This document shows positions 1-5,932 of a stretch of DNA of 7,076 nt, in pieces. The DNA is taken from the NCBI GenBank assembly GCA_016867955.1, contig VGIE01000114.1, positions 1 through 7,076 of the forward strand, in the 5' to 3' direction. Source of the stretch: Betaproteobacteria bacterium. GTDB lineage: Bacteria; Pseudomonadota; Gammaproteobacteria; Burkholderiales; SG8-39. Numbering within the stretch: the stretch's first letter is position 1; each line of letters begins with the position of its first letter. Below the pieces are notes generated by a model that was not told the DNA's origin, ran no database searches, and was given only the letters and a program-made list of their open reading frames with translations. A program made the translations under genes and the position numbers.

Positions 1-1158
1 ATGCGGCGCGAGGCAATGACGCTGGCGCCGGATCCGTGCGCCGCCGGACTGCAGGGCAGCCTATACCATGTTTCGGACTTCACCTTCGACAAGCCGGTGC
101 GGGAGGCCATCCGCGCGGGGCGCGCCTCGTTCCGTCCGATCCAGCCTAATCTCGCGGCCAGGCATTTTCCCTACGACATCGACCTCCTGGTTGCGGCCGT
201 CTCGCCGATGGATGACAAGGGATTTTTCAGCCTGGGGGCCTTCGGTGGCTGGATCCGTGACTTCCTCGGTCGCGCAAAGACCATCGTGCTGGAAGTGAAT
301 CCGCGCCAGCCCCGCGTGCATGGCGACAACTTCATTCACCTCGATCGCGTCGCGGGCATCCTCGAGGCCGACTACGCGCTGGTGGGCATACAGCAGTCGG
401 CGGCGGTCGCGGGCGTGCAGGAACAGGCCATTGCCCGCCATGTGGCCGGCATCGTGCAGGACGGGGCGACGCTGCAGGTGGGCGCGGGGCAGGTGCCGGA
501 CGCAGTGGTGAAGTTGCTGGTGGATGCCGGGCGTCGCGACATCGGCATCCATTCCGAGGCCCTGTCGGACTGGGCGGTGGACCTGCACGAGGCCGGCGTC
601 CTGACCAATGCGCGCAAGACCGCCAATCGCGGCAAGACGGTCGCGGCGATGATCTTCGGATCCGAGCGCCTGTACCGCTTCATCCATGACAATCCGGCGG
701 TCGAGGTGCATCCAACCTCGCATGTCAACGATCCTGCGGTGATCGCCCGCAACCATCGGCCCGTGTCGATCAACACCACCATCATGATCGACCTGTTCGG
801 CCAGTGCGCATCGGAATCGATCGGGCCGCAGCACTACAGCGGTACCGGCGGCCAGTGGAACTTCCACTACGGCGCGTCGCTGGCACCGGAGGGCTGCGCT
901 GTGATGGCGCTGCAGTCGACGTCCCGGGGCGGCACGGCCTCGCGCATCGTGCCGACGCTGCCGCCCGGGTCGATCGTGTCGATCCCGCGCAACGACCTGC
1001 ACTACGTGGCAACCGAGCACGGCATCCTCGACATGCGCGGCATCAGCATGGAGGAGCGCGCGCACAGGCTGATTGCGCTGGCGGATCCGCAGTACCGAGA
1101 AGGGCTCGAGCGCGCGGCGCGCGACGAGCTGAAACTGCTGCGCGCACACACACGATAG
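1..1158 (+). CDS. Acetyl-CoA hydrolase / CoA-transferase family protein, 5' end probably outside window
   Basis: Cytoplasmic enzyme of the acetyl-CoA hydrolase/4-hydroxybutyrate CoA-transferase family, which moves CoA between carboxylates through a glutamyl-CoA thioester, or hydrolyses acyl-CoA. The 385 visible residues include the N-domain signature RxAIRAGRASFRP (about 35-46), QVGAGQVPDAV (159-169), the segment GIHSEALSDW (182-191) whose E186 fits the catalytic glutamate, the glycine loop GTGGQWNF (281-288) and the C-terminal ATEHGILDMRG (337-347). Members are usually about 430 residues with the catalytic Glu near 225-240. About 40-50 N-terminal residues therefore seem to be missing, and the ATG at base 1 is probably an internal Met. 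The gene ends at TAG, 62 bp from the convergent ligase gene. Transferase versus hydrolase, and the substrate, cannot be decided here. Confidence 0.88.
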   Translation: MRREAMTLAPDPCAAGLQGSLYHVSDFTFDKPVREAIRAGRASFRPIQPNLAARHFPYDIDLLVAAVSPMDDKGFFSLGAFGGWIRDFLGRAKTIVLEVNPRQPRVHGDNFIHLDRVAGILEADYALVGIQQSAAVAGVQEQAIARHVAGIVQDGATLQVGAGQVPDAVVKLLVDAGRRDIGIHSEALSDWAVDLHEAGVLTNARKTANRGKTVAAMIFGSERLYRFIHDNPAVEVHPTSHVNDPAVIARNHRPVSINTTIMIDLFGQCASESIGPQHYSGTGGQWNFHYGASLAPEGCAVMALQSTSRGGTASRIVPTLPPGSIVSIPRNDLHYVATEHGILDMRGISMEERAHRLIALADPQYREGLERAARDELKLLRAHTR

Positions 1159-1220
1159 CTTGGCGTCACGACATGGGCTCCCGGCGCGATCCGCAGGGCG
1201 GCGACGCGCCCTTGGCGCAG
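1159..1220. other. Convergent intergenic spacer with weak hairpins
   Basis: This 62-bp gap lies between two genes whose 3' ends face each other. It contains AGGGCG (1195-1200) and CGCCCT (1207-1212), a 6-bp inverted repeat with a 6-nt spacer. An alternative pairing is GGCGCG (1183-1188) with CGCGCC (1205-1210). Neither is followed by a T-run on either strand, so a bidirectional terminator is possible but not shown. Confidence 0.3.
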
Positions 1221-2828
1221 CTAGCGGGAAGACTGCCCGCTCAACCGACCCAGCACCTTCTCGCGGTCCCAGGCGTTCCGGTTCGGCATCTTCTTGAGTA
1301 CCGAGCGTTCGATCTCGCGCTTGGTGATCGATCGCGGGAAATCCTCGACGAATTCGAAATACCGCGGCACCTTGAACGGCGCGAGCTTTCCGCCGCACCA
1401 GTCCACCAGCGCCAGCGGGTCCGCGCTGGTCCCGGCCGCGGGGATGACGAATGCCTTGATGTCGTCCTCTCCGATTTCCGAGGGCACGCCCACCACCACC
1501 ACCTCGCCGACTGCGGGATGCTGGCCGAGTATCGCCTCGATCTCGTAGGCCGAGATGTTCTCCCCGCGCCGGCGGATCCAGTGCGCCTTGCGCCCGATGA
1601 AGAACAGGTTGCCCTGCGCGTCGACTCGGCCCAGGTCCCCGGTGTGCAGCCACAGGTCGCGCAGTGCCTCCGCCGTCTTTTCCGGGGCGTTGTGGTAACC
1701 GATCATGAACATGTGGGGGAACAAGGGCCGCAGCAGGATCTGGCCAACTACCCCCGGTGAAACCGGCAGGCCATGCTCGTCGGCGATCCTGATCTCGACC
1801 CAGCCGTGCGGCCTGCCGTTGGAACCGGGGCAGTAGCCCTCGGGCCGGTTGCTGGTGAGCATTGCGCCGCCGCCCTCGGTGAGGCCGTAGATTTCCACCA
1901 TCGGCACGCCAAAGCGCTGCTTGAAGCGCTCGGGGACCTCGGCGGGAATCTGGTTGACGATGCCGATGGCCACGCGGACCTTATGCCGGCGGTCGTCTGC
2001 ATGCTCGGGCTGGAGGCACAGCATCGTCGTCATGGCGCCAATGGGGTCGATGACGTTGGCGCCGCAATCCCTGACGCGCTGCCAGAAGTCGCTGGCGCTG
2101 AAACGTCGATCGATCACGCTGCTCATGTCGTTTGCCAGCGGTCCCATGATGGCGAACTGGATGGCGGCCGCATGGAACAGCGGCAGCGTCGAGTAATGCC
2201 GTTCGCCCGCGCGCACGGCATAGGTCTCGCCGTAACGGATGCCGGCCAGGATCAGCGACAGCGCCGGTGTCACCACGCCCTTGGGCAATCCGGTCGTGCC
2301 GCCGGTATACAGGATCAGCGTGGGGTCGCCGGGGGCCACCGGCTCGAGAACCACGCCCGCTTCGCCTTGCGCGAGCAGCTGGTCGAAGCGCGGATAGGCC
2401 GACTGCGGATCGTCGATGCAGTACAGGGACAGGCCGCCGCGCAGCGCCGGGTCAAGCTCATCAACCTTGGCCTGGTTCTCGGCGTCGAACACCAGCACCC
2501 GGGCCCCGGAGTCGCGCAGAGTATGTTCAAGGTCTGCGCCGGTGAGGCCGGCGTTCAGCGGCGTCCATACCGCACCCATCCGCGCGGCGCCGAACCAGGT
2601 GAGGACCTGCTCGACGCAATTGAACATCAGCGTGGCGATGCGGTCGCCTTTGGCGAGCCCGGCGGCACGCAGGTTGAGCGCGACGCGGCGGGAGTCCTCC
2701 TCCAGCCTGCGGTAGCTGAGGTGGTGGCCGTCGATGGTGGTGAACACGCGCTCGCCGAGCCGCGCCGCCTTGTCCTCGATGAGTTCGCCCAGGCTTAGCC
2801 ATGGAATGTCGCGGCCCTGCAGTTGCAT
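1221..2828 (-). CDS. Acyl-CoA ligase (class I adenylate-forming, CaiC-like)
   Basis: ATP-dependent acyl-CoA synthetase of 535 aa, a normal family length. It would convert a carboxylic acid to acyl-AMP and then to acyl-CoA in the cytoplasm. Visible motifs are the P-loop YTGGTTGLPKG (174-184), IYGLTE (313-318), HTGD (395-398) and GRKAHWIRRRGENIS (412-426). The C-terminal lid runs from about 415 and ends with PRSITKREIER (498-508). The RRRGENIS segment is typical of CaiC-like ligases, but the substrate is unknown. Two lid positions are unusual: the hinge position, normally Asp or Lys, looks like A415, and the A10 segment reads ITKRE rather than TGK. The start is fixed by AGGAGG on the minus strand (complement of 2839-2844), 10 nt before the ATG. 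The gene is convergent with the CoA-transferase and divergent from the crotonase gene. Confidence 0.93.
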   Translation of the reverse strand: MQLQGRDIPWLSLGELIEDKAARLGERVFTTIDGHHLSYRRLEEDSRRVALNLRAAGLAKGDRIATLMFNCVEQVLTWFGAARMGAVWTPLNAGLTGADLEHTLRDSGARVLVFDAENQAKVDELDPALRGGLSLYCIDDPQSAYPRFDQLLAQGEAGVVLEPVAPGDPTLILYTGGTTGLPKGVVTPALSLILAGIRYGETYAVRAGERHYSTLPLFHAAAIQFAIMGPLANDMSSVIDRRFSASDFWQRVRDCGANVIDPIGAMTTMLCLQPEHADDRRHKVRVAIGIVNQIPAEVPERFKQRFGVPMVEIYGLTEGGGAMLTSNRPEGYCPGSNGRPHGWVEIRIADEHGLPVSPGVVGQILLRPLFPHMFMIGYHNAPEKTAEALRDLWLHTGDLGRVDAQGNLFFIGRKAHWIRRRGENISAYEIEAILGQHPAVGEVVVVGVPSEIGEDDIKAFVIPAAGTSADPLALVDWCGGKLAPFKVPRYFEFVEDFPRSITKREIERSVLKKMPNRNAWDREKVLGRLSGQSSR

Positions 2829-3171
2829 CGTCTATTCGCCTCCTAGCATTGGTGGACTCCAGGCCGGATCGCCGGGAAGCCGGACGATTCAGGTTGCTGA
2901 GGGGACGTCTCGGCACATGGACTGCACCGCCCTCGATTTTCATTTTAGGGGAAAACGCCAGCTCGGCGATGCGGCGGGCGACGGATATCCCGATCCGGAT
3001 ACTTCGATACGAATAGCGCGAGCCGGCATCTGCTCTCCCCGGTAACGAACGATGAACCCGGCGATCTTCCGCGGCCCGCGATCTGCGAATGCCGGCGTGA
3101 CGCAGTAACATCACGCCATCGCCGCGACCGGTGCGCGGCAGGATTCTTCCCACCCGAGAGGAGCAGGTGCA
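2829..3171. promoter_or_regulatory. Divergent control region between ligase and crotonase genes
   Basis: This 343-bp stretch has no supported gene and must hold promoters for both flanking transcripts. The minus strand carries TAAAAT (complement of 2942-2947), a plausible -10 for the ligase gene, without a convincing -35. Bases 2982-3014 are dense in small palindromes: GGATATCC (2983-2990), ATCCGGAT (2993-3000) and TTCG-ATA-CGAA (3003-3013). Closer to the crotonase gene lies an inverted repeat at 3094-3117 around a TAACAT hexamer. AGAGGAG at 3157-3163 is the ribosome binding site for the ATG at 3172. Promoter assignments are inference. Confidence 0.5.
3094..3117. repeat. 7-bp inverted repeat, operator-like
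   Basis: GGCGTGA (3094-3100) is exactly complementary to TCACGCC (3111-3117), with a 10-nt spacer and 17 nt between arm centres. That spacing suits a dimeric regulator binding two major grooves. The spacer and first base of the right arm contain TAACAT (3106-3111), a possible -10 for the crotonase gene. A bound protein would then block the promoter, but no good -35 is visible and no regulator is encoded in the window. Confidence 0.4.
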
Positions 3172-3977
3172 ATGCGATACCCAGACTATGCAGGATTGAA
3201 GCTCGACAGGCCGGCGCCCGGCGTGCTGCGCATCACCATGTCGCGCGGCAAGGTCAACAGCATGGACTTCCAGATGCACCAGGACCTCACGGCGATCTGG
3301 CCGCGCATCGAGGAAGACGAGGAGACGCGGGCGGTGATTCTTACCGGCGAGGGCCGCGCCTTTTCCGCCGGCGGCGATTTCGCCATGGAGGAGAAGGTGG
3401 TCTCCGACCCGGACTTCCGCATGGCCGTCTGGAAGGACGGCCGCGCGCTCGTCAACAACCTCGTCGAATTCACCAAACCCTTCGTTGCCGCCATCAACGG
3501 CGCGACGGTGGGCGCAGGCCTCGCTGCGGCGATGCTGTCGGACGTCAGCATTGCCGCGAAGAGGGCGAAGATCGTCGACGGCCACACGCGCCTGGGCGTC
3601 GCGGCGGGCGACCATGCCACGCTGATCTGGCCGCTGCTCTGCGGCATGGCCAAGGCCAAGTACTACCTGCTCACCTGCGATGCGATCACGGGCGAGGAGG
3701 CCGAGCGCATCGGCCTGGTGTCACTGTGCGTCGAGGACGACCAGTTGCAGGCGCGCGCGCTGGAGATCGCCACCAAGCTCGCCAACGGGGGCCGTCGGCG
3801 ATCCGCTGGACCAAGCGCAGCCTGCACCTTTGGCTGAAGCAGGCCTGGCCGATCTTCGAGGCGAGCATGGCCTACGAGATGATGGGCTTCGGCGGGCGCG
3901 AGGCGACCGAGGGCCTTGCCGCCTGGCTGGAAAAGCGCGAGCCGCAGTTCGAGAAGCTGAAGCAGTTCCCGATCTGA
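3172..3977 (+). pseudogene. Crotonase-family enoyl-CoA hydratase/isomerase, interrupted by a -1 frameshift
   Basis: Cytoplasmic crotonase-superfamily protein acting on an acyl-CoA thioester. The frame from ATG 3172 (AGAGGAG 8 nt upstream) holds the oxyanion-hole segments AFSAGGDF (63-70) and NGATVGAGLAAA (109-120), then DGHTRLGVAAGDHA (136-149). It shifts at LANGG (203-207) and stops out of frame at 3837 after a 14-residue nonsense tail. The lost C-terminus (PSAIRWTKRSL to the TGA at 3975) lies in the -1 frame. The junction is a run of five G (3787-3791). Six G would restore one 268-residue protein, a normal family length. Positions matching the two catalytic Glu of classical hydratases appear to be Ala and His, so hydratase activity is not assured. 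If the frameshift is real, the product lacks its C-terminal helices. If it is a homopolymer error, the gene is intact. Confidence 0.88.
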
Positions 3978-4070
3978 TCGGCGAATCAGCATCGGATGGA
4001 CAACGCTGCGGACGGTCTCGCGACTGGTCGCCTTGTGCGGGCACGCGTGTAGCACGATTGTGCTGGCGAC
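3978..4070. other. Short spacer with small GCAC/GTGC inverted repeats
   Basis: This is the gap between the crotonase gene and the cytochrome remnant. It holds AGCAC-gatt-GTGCT (4051-4064), a 5-bp stem with a 4-nt loop. A second small repeat, ATGCAC with GTGCAT (4083-4101), follows inside the start of the remnant. No Shine-Dalgarno sequence is visible before 4071. These are too weak to call as a terminator or operator. Confidence 0.25.
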
Positions 4071-4487
4071 ATGGCCGCCAGAATGCACAGATCGTGTGCA
4101 TCACTGAGAAGCGTTGCAGCGAAGACACGCGCAGGCCTGGTGGTCGTGGTCGCTGGCGGTATGGGATCCGTGGCGGGATCCGCGGCTGGCGCGGCTGAGC
4201 CCGGCTCGGCCGGCGCCGAATGGGAGCGCCGGCTCGCCATGCCACCCGCCAGTCCGGGCTCTCCGAACATGGCGGGAGACGCAGCGGCGGGGCAGGGCAA
4301 GTCCGGCGCCTGCATGGCCTGCCGCCGTGCTTAGCGCCCCGTGACCTTGGTTCCATTCCTGCAGGGACAGCCCTACGACTACCTGTATCGTCAGATGGAA
4401 GCGTTCCGAGCCTGCCCGCGCAAGGATCCGCGGTCACGGGGTGGCGATGGCGAACTGCCCTGGGACCGCGTGTCACGCCTGTGTTGA
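4071..4487 (+). pseudogene. Decayed periplasmic cytochrome c (c4/c553-like) remnant
   Basis: An intact protein of this type would be a small exported haem protein carrying electrons in the periplasm. The frame starts with a basic stretch and a hydrophobic, Ala/Gly-rich leader ending near AAGAAEP. It then reads GDAAAGQGKSGACMAC (residues 69-84), the usual run-up to a CXXCH haem site. The next codon is CGC (Arg, 4323-4325) instead of His. Three codons on comes TAG (4332-4334). The same frame after the stop continues as LQGQPYDYLYRQMEAFR, which matches the conserved LAGQxxxYLxxQLxxF region that follows the haem site in this family. It ends at TGA 4485-4487. The tail after about 4438 may also be out of frame, since MAMAN in another frame looks more family-like. 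No ribosome binding site is visible. A functional gene is unlikely. A sequencing artefact would need several errors. Confidence 0.68.
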
Positions 4488-4657
4488 GTTGAGGGGAGAC
4501 TCATCAACGGCGCCGGGTTTCGGGGCGCCTGGCGGCAAACCAGTCGGGTGCGCGAGGCGAAGCGAGCCCCATGAAGGGTGCAGTGCACAGGCAAACACGA
4601 TATGCTGCGATGCCGCCATCTTCAAGCCCAAAATCGCAAAATTGCTGGATAATGCGC

Positions 4658-4682
4658 CGCTCACCGGGTTCGCAGGTGAGCG
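4658..4682. repeat. Perfect 8-bp inverted repeat / stem-loop upstream of first binding-protein gene
   Basis: CGCTCACC (4658-4665) and GGTGAGCG (4675-4682) are exactly complementary around a 9-nt spacer (4666-4674), with 17 nt between arm centres. It lies about 54 bp upstream of the start codon and just after a GATAAT hexamer, so it could be an operator or a 5' mRNA hairpin. No T-run follows, which argues against a terminator. Confidence 0.5.
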
Positions 4683-4723
4683 CAAGCGCGGCAGCACCCC
4701 TCAGAGATGATCGGTTGTAAAAC

Positions 4724-4730
4724 AAGGAGG
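4724..4730 (+). promoter_or_regulatory. Ribosome binding site AAGGAGG that decides the start
   Basis: AAGGAGG lies 5 nt before ATG 4736 but only 2 nt before the in-frame GTG 4733. ATG 4736 is therefore the better start, and the mature protein is unaffected. Confidence 0.8.
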
Positions 4731-4735
4731 CAGTG

Positions 4736-5764
4736 ATGAAGAGCAGATCAAGTGTGTGGGCAAAGCTGGGCGTCGCCAGCCTTGCCGCAATGATGGGCGC
4801 GTGGGCGCCGGCGTCGTTGGCACAAGGTGACGCGAACTGGCAGAAAATCGTCGCAGCGGGCAAGAAGGAAGGCAGCCTGGTGATCTATTACCAGGCGGTG
4901 CCGCCGGTGGTGGAGCGGGTGGTCAAGGAGTTCATGGCCCAGTATCCCGAGATCCGGGTTGAAGCCAAGCGCCAGGTGCAGCCTGCGCAGCACATGTCGG
5001 TGATCGAAAACGAAAAGCGGATGAACATCGACGGCGCCGACATCACGCAGTATGCCAACGCCATCTGGTACAGGGATAAGATGGCGGAGAACTACTTCAT
5101 GAAGCCGGTTGGGCCGGCAATGGCGTACTACCCGAAAGAGTATCTCCTGTATGGCGCGGTGCCGGTGATCGCGATCATGCCCTTCCTGATGGCCTACAAC
5201 ACCAATCTGGTCAAGACGCCGATTACGGGCTACAGGGATTACCTGCGCCCGGACTTGAAAGGCAGGATCGCCTCCTCCGACATGGTGGCTGAAACCGTGT
5301 TTGCCTGGTACGAGTGGATCGAGAAAACCCAGGGTGAAGATTTCCTCGCCAAGCTTGCGGCGCAGAGTCCGCGCCTGACGGTCGGTGTGGTGCCGGCTAC
5401 GCAGGGGACCGCGTCGGGTGAACTGCATGCCACCATCTTCACCATCTACGGCATTGCCAATCCGCTCCTCGCAGGCGGCGCGCCGATCAAGACCATCTTG
5501 CCAAACCCGGCGTTCGCAAGCCAGGACGTGGTGGCAGCGCTGGCACATGCCAAGCGCCCCAACGCCGCCATGCTGTTCCTCGACTTCATGATGTCGCGCC
5601 GCGGTCAGGAAGCCTGGAACGGCAAGGGCGAGACCGCCAGCCCGATTCCGGGCATCCCGGGCTCGCTGGACCCCAAGGCGATGCAGCCCTGGGACCCGTT
5701 CCGCTGGACCCCGGATGAGCAGAAGAAGTATCTGGTGAAGTGGAACAAGCTGTTCAAGCCGTAG
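4736..5764 (+). CDS. Periplasmic ABC-type solute-binding protein, family 1 / iron(III)-type fold (paralogue 1)
   Basis: Exported binding protein of 342 aa that would capture a small molecule in the periplasm for an ABC importer. The signal peptide has a basic start (MKSRSSVWAK), a hydrophobic core and a probable cleavage ASLA|Q around residues 29-30. The mature part begins GDANWQKIVAAGKKEGSLVIY, like family-1 proteins that open with a lysine-rich helix and a beta strand. YNTNLVKTP (154-162), RPDLKGRIASSD (171-182) and the late MMSRRGQEAW (285-294) are typical of the iron(III)/thiamine/polyamine-type binding proteins. Length is normal. The ligand is unknown, and iron is not implied by the fold alone. 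No permease or ATPase gene is visible. The next gene encodes a close paralogue. The C-terminal 19 residues, starting at W324, are the guide for judging the truncation of that paralogue. Confidence 0.9.
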   Translation: MKSRSSVWAKLGVASLAAMMGAWAPASLAQGDANWQKIVAAGKKEGSLVIYYQAVPPVVERVVKEFMAQYPEIRVEAKRQVQPAQHMSVIENEKRMNIDGADITQYANAIWYRDKMAENYFMKPVGPAMAYYPKEYLLYGAVPVIAIMPFLMAYNTNLVKTPITGYRDYLRPDLKGRIASSDMVAETVFAWYEWIEKTQGEDFLAKLAAQSPRLTVGVVPATQGTASGELHATIFTIYGIANPLLAGGAPIKTILPNPAFASQDVVAALAHAKRPNAAMLFLDFMMSRRGQEAWNGKGETASPIPGIPGSLDPKAMQPWDPFRWTPDEQKKYLVKWNKLFKP

Positions 5765-5777
5765 CACTCGTCTCAGG

Positions 5778-5799
5778 ATGAGGGGAATCATCCCCTCAT
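5778..5799 (+). terminator. Stem-loop just after paralogue 1, possible terminator or attenuator
   Basis: ATGAGGGGA (5778-5786) pairs perfectly with TCCCCTCAT (5791-5799) around the 4-nt loop ATCA, beginning 14 nt after the stop codon. The following bases, TCGCCCCTTTG, are poor in T. It may only partly stop transcription or may protect the 3' end of the upstream message. Confidence 0.5.
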
Positions 5800-5815
5800 T
5801 CGCCCCTTTGCAAGG

Positions 5816-5840
5816 CCGTTGCAGTTTCGGTTTGCAACGG
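5816..5840. repeat. Perfect 8-bp inverted repeat between the paralogues
   Basis: CCGTTGCA (5816-5823) is exactly complementary to TGCAACGG (5833-5840) with a 9-nt spacer. The arm and spacer lengths equal those of the repeat at 4658-4682, although the arm sequences differ. It could be an operator or an RNA hairpin. Confidence 0.5.
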
Positions 5841-5853
5841 GATCCCGGTCTTC

Positions 5854-5881
5854 TGCCGCCGCCCGGTACCGGGCGGCGGCA
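5854..5881. repeat. Perfect 28-bp palindrome (GC-rich hairpin) upstream of paralogue 2
   Basis: Bases 5854-5867 (TGCCGCCGCCCGGT) are exactly the reverse complement of 5868-5881, with no spacer and GGTACC at the centre. As RNA it would form a 12-bp, almost entirely G-C stem with a GTAC loop. It ends 51 bp before the start codon of paralogue 2. No T-run follows, so it is not a classical rho-independent terminator. A pause site, an mRNA-stability hairpin between cistrons, or a protein-binding palindrome are all possible. Confidence 0.75.
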
Positions 5882-5922
5882 ATCTGGCCGTCAGGACCCT
5901 GCGGGGACAGAGTGGTCCCATC

Positions 5923-5928
5923 AGGAGG
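5923..5928 (+). promoter_or_regulatory. Ribosome binding site AGGAGG that decides the start of paralogue 2
   Basis: AGGAGG ends 4 nt before ATG 5933. The frame is open further upstream to 5819, but that extension runs through the 28-bp palindrome and has no leader character. The next internal ATG (5948) is 19 nt from this site, so 5933 is the start. Confidence 0.8.
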
Positions 5929-5932
5929 AAAC

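Larger units (their letters stand above)
4488..4735 (+). promoter_or_regulatory. Leader/promoter region of the first binding-protein gene
   Basis: There is no supported gene in these 248 bp. Two inverted repeats are visible: GGCGCC (4509-4514) repeated at 4524-4529 with a 9-nt spacer, and the stronger stem-loop at 4658-4682. GATAAT (4648-4653) differs from the -10 consensus by one base, but no matching -35 lies 16-18 bp upstream. If used, transcription would begin close to the 4658-4682 stem-loop. The region ends in the AAGGAGG ribosome binding site. Confidence 0.4.

Noticed and set aside
61..1653. Long open frame of 530 codons on the minus strand across the CoA-transferase gene
   Set aside because: It is antisense to a gene with clear motifs and overlaps the ligase gene. 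Its translation is Arg/His-rich low-complexity typical of an antisense frame in GC-rich DNA.
3784..3795. Programmed -1 frameshifting in the crotonase gene
   Set aside because: The site reads C GGG GGC, which is not a full X XXY YYZ slippery heptamer. No pseudoknot is evident, and crotonases are not known to use recoding. A missing G is simpler.
4332..4334. TAG as a recoded (for example pyrrolysine) codon
   Set aside because: The adjacent haem-ligand codon is also mutated, and TAG serves as the normal stop in other genes here. Decay explains it better.
4456..4476. CPGTACH, a CX4CH pattern resembling an unusual haem-binding site
   Set aside because: It lies in a different frame from the cytochrome remnant, has no ribosome binding site and no surrounding cytochrome features. 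It is probably chance.
4733..4735. GTG as start of the first binding-protein gene
   Set aside because: It is only 2 nt from the AAGGAGG site. ATG 4736 has workable spacing and begins a normal signal peptide.
4748..5791. Long minus-strand open frames opposite both binding-protein genes (also 5921-7075)
   Set aside because: The + strand frames have signal peptides, ribosome binding sites and family motifs. The minus frames have none and are codon-bias shadows.
5819..5932. Upstream extension of paralogue 2 in the same open frame
   Set aside because: It would be encoded by two hairpins, lacks signal-peptide character, and a strong AGGAGG precedes ATG 5933.
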